Shown here one piece after another: positions 57,473-64,000 of a stretch of 64,000 bases of DNA (position 1 is its first letter; each line of letters opens with the position of its first letter). The notes beneath the pieces were generated by a model. It made no database searches. It was not told the origin of the DNA and worked only from the letters and a program-made list of their open reading frames with translations. Origin of the DNA: Ligustrum vulgare (Eukaryota; Streptophyta; Magnoliopsida; Lamiales; Oleaceae); contig OY743174.1 of assembly GCA_963555705.1 (NCBI GenBank), positions 56,008,234-56,072,233 of the forward strand. The letters are read 5' to 3'. The translations under genes and the position numbers were made by a program.

Positions 57473-58100
57473 TCTTTCTTTTAGCAAGTAGTTTTAGCCA
57501 TTGGATTGGATTTGAAGAAATGGATTAGATTGTACATAATTTGAAACAAAAACAAGGTGCGCCAAACACATCCTTGTCCTTGGGATTCCTCATTGCCATG
57601 TTCAAAATAATGTAACAATTGGATATCATTACCTAGAGATGCGCGTAACGTGTTGGGAAATTAAAAGGAGCAGCTATCAATTGAGGCCGGAAAGTTTAAG
57701 GTCCAAACTAAACTTATTAGATCTAGACCTTAGGGAGCAATTGTCGATATACTTATCAAATTATAAGGCTAAGTTCAAACCCAGTTAAGTTATTGAGCCA
57801 AACTCAAGCCCTTTATGTAAGGTACGCTCCCTACGAACTCCGAACTTAGTAGTATCCGACCTCACCATTTAGCACGACTGCTCCAACTTCGATTTGGGTT
57901 TTACCGAGCTGAACTCCACTACATTCCACCAAAATAACTCAACATTGTCATGGTGCTCAACACTTGAGAAGTTGATTCAATTGAGCCACCAAATATGGAT
58001 AAGGCAGGAGGCTACTTCCACACCTCTGCAATGAGTGATACATGCAATTTTGGCTAACCAAATCCTAGGTCGAAGGGACCCACCAAAAGTCTGGAAATGG
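57473..58100. other. Unassigned intergenic DNA, GC-richer
   Basis: A GC-richer stretch (57600-58090) without an open frame or element ends. It may be the remnant of an LTR element, but I cannot place it in a family. Confidence 0.3.
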
Positions 58101-58107
58101 CAACTAG

Positions 58108-58407
58108 TAGGGATGACAATGGGTCGGCCGACCCGTCCTGCACCTGACCCACGAGCATCTCACAGGTCTCGAGGCGGGAGAGGTCGACATTTCCGCTCCG
58201 TTTAGTTCCCTATTTATATTTTTTAATTATTTTTTTTATTTACAAATATTTTTTCCTTTTTAATAGAATAAAAAAATAAAAATAAAAAATTGGGGGTTGG
58301 CGGGGAGGACCCGCCCCGAGGACTCGATTGTCAGGGGGGCGGAGCGCCCCTAATGTGATCGGATCCCCACAGGTCTCAGGTCCTTCGATTTTTTTTTACC
58401 ATCCCTA
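58108..58407. mobile_element. hAT-type MITE, 300 bp, GC-rich ends
   Basis: It begins TAGGGATGACAATGGGTCGG and ends with TTTACCATCCCTA; the TAGGGATG/CATCCCTA tips are perfect inverses. Subterminal parts are GC-rich and inverted (GGGTCGGCCGACCCG on the left, GGCGGGGAGGACCCGCCCCG on the right) around an AT-rich core. Flanking 8-mers GCAACTAG and ACAACTAA agree at six of eight positions, consistent with an aged duplication. Confidence 0.8.
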
Positions 58408-58502
58408 ACAACTAATTATCATTGTTTGTATTGGGAATTGTGAAAATATCTAATTTTTGTTGGGAAAAATATCAATTTCCCACTCACATATCTGATAATA
58501 AT

Positions 58503-58633
58503 TGTTGGGACAATAATCAATTTCTCAAATATATCACACAGCGGACCAACATAAACCAAAATAATAGACAAAGAGGAAAAAAACAAGAATTTAATGTGGC
58601 TTAGCTAACCGCTAACAACCACGAGAGAAGAAC

Positions 58634-58669
<36 letters not shown>

Positions 58670-59630
58670 GAAAGAAACTTACTCATGCAATTTTTCTCTC
58701 ATTCTCACAGCTTCTCCCCACCCAAAACAAAACTAGAAACTAAAAGAATAACGCACGCAGTACCTCCACTCGTACCATTTTCTTCTAATTCATCCCATCC
58801 ACAATTTATCCCATCCACAATGAATTCACCACGACAGTCAATTTTCAATTACTGCCCGTGTGCAATCCATTTCGAGAACACAAAACACAAGAACACACAA
58901 CATGCACCCCAATAGTCTCTTCGATCTCCTATCGTGTGTCATTAACACTATGGTAGACGAATCTCATTCTCTACCCATGTGTACACTCCACCACAACAAT
59001 GTCATCAATACCAAGGTAGACGAATCTCATTCTCTACTCATGTATACTCCAACACAATACAAAACAACACAACAAAACAAAACATCACTCATCAACTCGC
59101 GTGCACGAAGGCACGCACCTTCTTTTTCACTCTCATTTTTCTCTCTTGCTCGTCTTTTCTCTCTCACGTCAATCTTTTGGCTACTCACTTTTTATCAACT
59201 CCAGATCATCTCCATATATAATAAAATATGTCCAAAAACTTACATAATTATAATTGGATTCTCTTATTCTTTTCTTTGTATAATAATACCAAAAGTATTT
59301 TATTCATTTTTCAAATGGTATTATTATATATACAAAGAAAATAATCACAATCCAATATGACGACTTTTTTCTTTTCTTGTAAAATAAGAATTCTTTATTT
59401 CATAATATTTTGGGTCAAAAACTTAACAATTTTATCTACAATAAACCCCAGACTTTTCCTATAAATAGAGGAGACTCATTGTAACATAAATGTCAAGGAA
59501 ATAAGAATGAACAATACTACATTACTCTAGAATACTTGTTGATCAATTTTACCCTCGTTGTCTATGTTTGATTACAAAAACTTGTTCTTCAGCTTAATGT
59601 CATATTACGCATTGAATTCTATTTCTAACA
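58503..59630 (+). mobile_element. Solo LTR (copia-like), 1128 bp, with perfect 5-bp duplication
   Basis: It starts TGTTGGGACAATAATC and ends TTCTATTTCTAACA. Both sides carry ATAAT (58498-58502 and 59631-59635). A strong TATA box, CCTATAAATAGAGGAGACTC, lies at 59458, followed by a transcript-leader-like stretch, which gives the plus orientation. A poly-T run of about 28 bp lies at 58635-58662. The 166-codon frame seen inside (58860-59360) has no family match and is judged spurious. No interior retrotransposon sequence follows, so the element is a solo LTR. Confidence 0.82.
59460..59467 (+). promoter_or_regulatory. TATA box of the solo LTR
   Basis: TATAAATA followed by GAGGAGACTCATTG, in the sense orientation of the LTR and about 170 bp before its end, as usual for the U3/R border. 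Confidence 0.6.
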
Positions 59631-59635
59631 ATAAT

Positions 59636-60235
59636 CCACATTATTTTCTCACCTTAAGTTGATTAGAAATTTTTGGACGGGTTCGTATCAAATTTTGACG
59701 TCAACAGGAATCATGACCCCTATTATAATAATGAACAAAAGTTATTATATTTTATTGATATTTCTAATTTGGGCCATCATCAAATTAGAAATGTGAGTCT
59801 AGTTTCTACACATTAAGATCGTGACAATTTAATACTCATAATCTGATTTCTTAAATTTTAGTAGATCATTTTGAACAGGTGAAACTTTAAGATAACATCG
59901 TACATTGAATCTTAAATTTTAATAAATCATTTTGAAGTGGTGAAACTTTAAGATAACACCGCACATTTAATAAACATATGTTGCCGACACATTTGATTTT
60001 TCCTAGAGGGCAATAATCCTTCCTAGGTGCAAATTGCAATCTGCTTGGTTGTTTGTGGTTGTGGATCTGTACACATCAAATCCTTTTCAACAAACCCAAA
60101 AAGTAGTACACAGCCTACTTTCATTGTTGCGGCCAAATATTGTCGGTTTTTTTTTTTTTACTGTATCGTAATTATGTTTTGGTGAATTGAAAGTGATAAT
60201 ATATCTATTATTTTGTCGTTGAAGCCGAATTTTGA
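59636..60235. other. Intergenic DNA, unassigned
   Basis: AT-rich. A short stretch recurs within it (TCTTAAATTTTAATAAATCA and GTGAAACTTTAAGATAACA, about 59845-59895 and 59910-59965), an imperfect 65-bp tandem duplication. No gene is seen. Confidence 0.4.
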
Positions 60236-60237
60236 GG

Positions 60238-61356
60238 TGTTAATTGCCCCAATAATCACTGAACTTATCTTTATGTCTTCGATTAATTAATGAAGCTTAA
60301 AGTGTCGAGTTTAGGTCACTAAACTTATGTTTACATCTCCACCAAATTTAAAGTGTCAAGTTTTAGTTACTATAAATTTATGAGTTAATTGTCTAAATAA
60401 TCACTGAACCTATATATATATATATATATATATATATCATCGACTAATTACTAAAGTTTTAAGTCTCGGATTTTGTACACTAAACTTATCAAAATATTGG
60501 ACGATGATTATTAACTTAACTTTCGCAACAAATTTTCTACGTGACAAAAAAAATATGTACGTGACGCTATGTCACTCTTAATCAATTAATCACGGCACAC
60601 CAAGTTTTCAATTTTTTTCTAAAAAGGTCATCTATTAGTCACTAGATTCGAAAAAAAACATATTCGACTGTTGATTTGTTGTATGAAATTGATAATTTGG
60701 AAGAGCAATTATAAATTTTCAGGCCATTCATGTCATTTTTACAAGTTTAGTGATCAAAACTCGATCACCTTAAAGTTTAATGAACAATCGAATACGCTTT
60801 TAAAAGTTTAATGACTAATCGAATGTGTTTTTAAAAACTTCTTATGTTCCAATTTCACCCTCATTTGTTTTTCATTAAATTTTTTTCATTTTTATACATT
60901 ACTTAATCTCAACCATATATTAAAAGTCAAGTCCATAATATTTGACATTTAAACCAAATTTCAATCACTCATTCTCCTAAAATCACTATTTGTTTTAAAA
61001 AAACTTATTTTAACTAGAATAAAAAAGACACTTGATATGTCGTGATTGGTCGTTAAAGGTAACGTGGCTCTACTTGTACATTCTGTATGTTACGTCACTA
61101 ATTTAGTTATGAATGTTAAGTCAATAACTAATGTTCAACATTTTTATAATAACTAACGTTCAACATTTTTATAAGTTTAGTTATTAAGATTCGATGCTTT
61201 AAATTTCAATGACCAGTCGAAGACATACATGCAGCTCAGTGATTATTAAGATAATTAACTAAAAAAATTTATTAACTAAAATTCGACACTTTAAACTTTA
61301 GTGATCAGGAGAAGGCATAAATATAAGTTTTCAGTGCTTATTGTGACAATTAACTC
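60238..61356. mobile_element. Non-autonomous element with long terminal inverted repeats
   Basis: The left end reads GTTAATTGCCCCAATAATCA, CTGAACTTATCTTTATG and TTTAAAGTGTCGAGTTT-like text. The right end, on the opposite strand, reads GTTAATTGTCACAATAAGCA, CTGAAAACTTATATTTATG and TTTAAAGTGTCGAATTTT. The inverted repeat is about 75-80 bp and diverged. Related words recur several times inside, in both orientations. A (TA)n run lies at 60412-60438. No transposase is present and no target duplication is clear. Confidence 0.65.
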
Positions 61357-61499
61357 AATTATGAGCTAATGAAGCTAAAATTATTGGAGCACTGAAAGAA
61401 TAATGGGACTTTGTCAAATTTACTTTTATGCAAATATTTTATTCTCAAATAAGTTCTCTTAATTATAATTACAAGTAAAAAGTAAAACATCTTGAATGA

Positions 61500-61780
61500 T
61501 TTGAAATAAATAATTACTTATTTATTTATTTTATTTTATTTTATTTATTTATTTTGAGTTACAACTACAAGGGAGTGTAGGAGGGGGTGGTGGAAATCGA
61601 ACCTTGGACTATGCTAGGGCCTTCTACATGCACCTAGAACTTTATTATTAAAAAAAAAGTAAAATAAATTTCTAAGCCTGTCCAAACACTCGCTGTCCCA
61701 ACTAATTACACGGCCATAATGTAATGCTTTATCACAAATACAATTGTATGATTGTTCCGTTTTAATGAATCCAACTGTCA
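61500..61780. other. Intergenic DNA, unassigned
   Basis: A T-rich run (ATTTATTTTATTTTATTTTA) followed by a stretch with GGTGGAAATCGAACCTTGGA, which is common in plant repeats but not a tRNA. No gene. Confidence 0.35.
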
Positions 61781-61920
61781 ACTTAACATGTCCAGGGTGT
61801 GTGTCCCAAATCTAGCCAGTCCTAAGATGATTACAAGGAGAATTAATACAACTTAACATGTCCAGGGTGTGTGTCCCAAATCTAGCCAGTCCTAAGATTA
61901 TTACAAGGAGAATTAATACA
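61780..61920. repeat. 70-bp tandem duplication
   Basis: ACTTAACATGTCCAGGGTGT begins at 61781 and again at 61851. The two 70-bp copies differ at one visible base (GATGATTAC versus GATTATTAC), so the duplication is recent. Confidence 0.95.
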
Positions 61921-61929
61921 CCGCTCTTT

Positions 61930-62090
61930 TATTCAATAATTATAATTTATAAATCAATTTATAAATAATATAATTTTTTAAATTATTTTTTAACCACGCT
62001 CATTTTCTCTCTTTAATTTTCAACCACACATCTACCTAGAAAATACAAAAAAAAAAAAAAAAAAAAAAGACATATGTGGCCGCCGAACAC
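61930..62090. mobile_element. MITE, family B
   Basis: It carries TTATAAATCAATTTATAAAT, TTTTTTAACCACGCTCATTT and TCAACCACACATCTACCTAG, matching the copy at 49058-49207 in the same orientation. It ends near GCCGAACACTTCG after a poly-A run. Confidence 0.6.
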
Positions 62091-62329
62091 TTCGTAATAT
62101 GTTTTGAAAATGATTTCTCTATTATTATTATTATTATTATTATTGTTGTTGTTGTTGACGTCATTTTTTGACCACAAGTTAGTCAACAAATATGTTGATA
62201 CGTGATTCTTACTTTACTAAGTTGGAATAACTTAAATTTGGAATTTTTAGTTTTAAGTATAGAGGTTGTCCTTTTCGATTGGAATCAAATGGTGATGAAT
62301 AAACTATTTATATTTTAACAGGCAATCAG

Positions 62330-62944
62330 ATCAAGAACAAACTAAATTTATAATGGAGTAATCTTATGTTCAGTTCGATGCTGATCTGATAGTCGATCGA
62401 AATACAATATTCAAATGACGAAAATTGAGAGAGTTTCTTGTATTAATTGCTTATAAATGAGTATTTATGCCTCCTATTTATAGTAACATAGGAGGTGAGA
62501 AACAATTATTACAACACATCACTTCTTCAAGATGTGACTAATATTGATGACTGACATTTATAACAGACTTATATCAAATGATTACACTGACATATTATAG
62601 TTAATGATGATTATTGACACATAATACGACTGATTTGAACATTTTGCAGTGCCTCCATTTTCATCTCGGTTTGATCTCTTCAGGTCGGGTCTGACGAATC
62701 ATCTCGCGCACGTGAAATCACCTCGCCCGTTGAGATCACTTCGGTCACACGAATCACCTCGACATGATAATTCATCCCTGTTATAGCTGGCCCGCAACTT
62801 TGGTTCGTTATACCTACTTTTTCAGTACATTGATATCCTAGTCACCTCGTAATATTGTAAATCACCCTGCTGACTAGAAGATGTATTGATCATTGACTCC
62901 TTGACCGATAAATTCAATTTCCACCTCAGCTCAGTATACAACAA
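62330..62944 (-). mobile_element. Probable LTR fragment with TATA box, read leftwards
   Basis: The minus strand has CTATAAATAG at 62483-62474 followed by GAGGCATAAATACTC. A candidate start, TGTTGTATACTGAGCTGAGG, lies at about 62944. A GC-richer part (62650-62800) has repeated AATCACCTCG-like words. The left end and target duplication were not found. The start abuts the (ATT)n microsatellite. Confidence 0.4.
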
Positions 62945-62946
62945 CA

Positions 62947-62947
<1 letters not shown>

Positions 62948-63032
<85 letters not shown>
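62948..63032. repeat. (TTA)n microsatellite
   Basis: An almost pure ATT/TTA run of about 85 bp. The apparent poly-tyrosine frame is produced by the repeat. A shorter ATT run passing into GTT lies at 62119-62157. Confidence 0.97.
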
Positions 63033-63039
63033 GTCTTGA

Positions 63040-64000
63040 ATCGGTTATATCGAATCTTTTCTTTTCTTCATCTGTTTGCACTTCACTGTACGAAAATCAT
63101 ATTTTTTTACGACAAGAAGGAGAGTAGTTAAAATGGCCTCTAGCATTTTGGTGGAGATTTTTAAAATTCTATTTTCAATTACATATTTTTCTAGTAAAAT
63201 AATTTTGTAGAAACTCATAATTTCTCTTTACTTTTTAATCACACGTTCTCTAAAAAATATTAATTTTTACAAAATCTGCATAAAGATTAAAGCGGGCTCA
63301 AAAAATTATAAAAAAATATTGATTATTTATTAATTTTAAGATTTAAGAGTATGTTTGGTACGCCATATAGTCATAATGTATTGTTACCGTACTTGTATAT
63401 TTGGTGTAGTGTCGTGATATTAAAGTTATAACTAGAATAATTGTATGTTTGGCAAAATGTTGTTTATACATTTTGTTTGCAAGCGGACATATGTCAACAT
63501 CTTAATGAATAATTTTTTGAAAGATCTACAACTTGGACGGGTCATATATTCCAAAAAAATGTTATCATATTATTATTTATAAACGATATTCAACACGACT
63601 TCATTTATGAATAGAGTTATCCTTTATCGAATTAATTTAATCAGGGCACAATCTATATAAAATTCACTTTGTCCGAGTTAATACAGTCTTACGACTATAC
63701 TCTAAACACGTGATAAAACACGTCGAGAGGGGGAAAATGAGAGGGAAATGACTTTTTTGGTATTTACATTTGCTAATTTAGAATTGCGTGTAACAATGTA
63801 ATGCTTTCATCCACCAAAGAAGAAAGAAATATGAATCTTTTGTCAAAGAAAAATACTTGAAGTAATTGAAACGAAAGAAGTAGGGGAGACAAATTTGAAT
63901 TCAAGAATTTGATCAACTACTTGTTGTGCCCTACTTGTTGTGCCCAAGTAGGTACTAAGTTCAGAGCTTAGTTTTCCACTTATTTAGTTTTTTCTCATAT
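63040..64000. other. AT-rich intergenic DNA
   Basis: No gene seen. About 63130-63310 resembles a diverged family B MITE (TTACTTTTTAATCACACGTT and CTCTAAAAAATATTAATTT). Near 63,925-63,955, TACTTGTTGTGCCC occurs twice in tandem. Confidence 0.4.

Noticed and set aside
58860..59360. 166-codon open frame
   Set aside because: It lies wholly inside the solo LTR at 58503-59630 and shows no family match. The composition fits chance translation of LTR DNA.
61560..61640. GGTGGAAATCGAACCTTGGA, resembling a tRNA T-arm
   Set aside because: No acceptor stem, D-arm or anticodon arm can be folded around it. The text is common in plant repeats.
62886..63131. Open frame with a long poly-tyrosine run
   Set aside because: It is produced by the (TTA)n microsatellite and has no protein features outside it.

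Overview
The window is plant nuclear DNA, most likely from an eudicot. The signs are strongly AT-rich intergenic sequence with poly-A/T runs and long microsatellites, a 28-coding-exon nuclear gene with plant-type introns, an L1-type LINE, Ty1/copia and Ty3/gypsy-type LTR sequences, an initiator-Met-primed TRIM and many MITEs. No species can be named from the sequence alone. There is no sign of a bacterial operon, CRISPR array or prophage.

Only one convincing intact protein gene is present: CAND1 (cullin-associated NEDD8-dissociated protein 1), on the minus strand from the ATG at 32789 to the stop at 14851-14853. I rebuilt 28 coding exons by hand from splice sites and from remembered family sequence. 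They total 3660 nt, which is 1219 codons plus a stop, with every junction in phase. A spliced 5' leader (34206 to about 34450) carries a telo-box and a 19-codon uORF, with a TATA-like box upstream at 34480-34486. The introns hold many insertions: a solo-LTR-like element with tandem arrays in intron 23, an organelle-like group II intron fragment plus a hAT-type MITE in intron 13, and several foldback MITEs.

Layout. 1-4390: degenerate LINE on the minus strand, split by a hAT-type MITE with a perfect 8-bp duplication. 4400-12200: AT-rich repeat terrain with diverged dispersed and tandem repeats, microsatellites and a candidate long-ended DNA element. 12690-14150: organelle-like DNA split by a complete 1013-bp TRIM. 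14600-34490: CAND1. 34750-36150 and 45735-47060: two copies of an unclassified repeat built from many GGTCACAA-like words followed by a C-rich block. 36500-41000: a graveyard of gene fragments (Ca2+-ATPase, beta-tubulin, LRR receptor kinase). 41770-42110: paired MITEs. 48400-53750: decayed copia element carrying a nested MITE and a 1274-bp foldback element with a perfect 8-bp duplication. 54160-54800: a decayed transposon-protein fragment. 55266-57467 and 58503-59630: two solo LTRs with perfect 5-bp duplications. 60238-61356: a long-inverted-repeat element. 61780-64000: tandem duplication, MITE, LTR fragment, (ATT)n microsatellite and AT-rich DNA.

I found no clear candidate for a new biological system. 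The most interesting points are the insertion-laden but intact CAND1 gene with a GC-AG intron and a uORF, the layered nested transposon insertions with exact target-site duplications, the unclassified GGTCACAA-repeat family, and the gene-fragment cluster partly enclosed by an inverted repeat.
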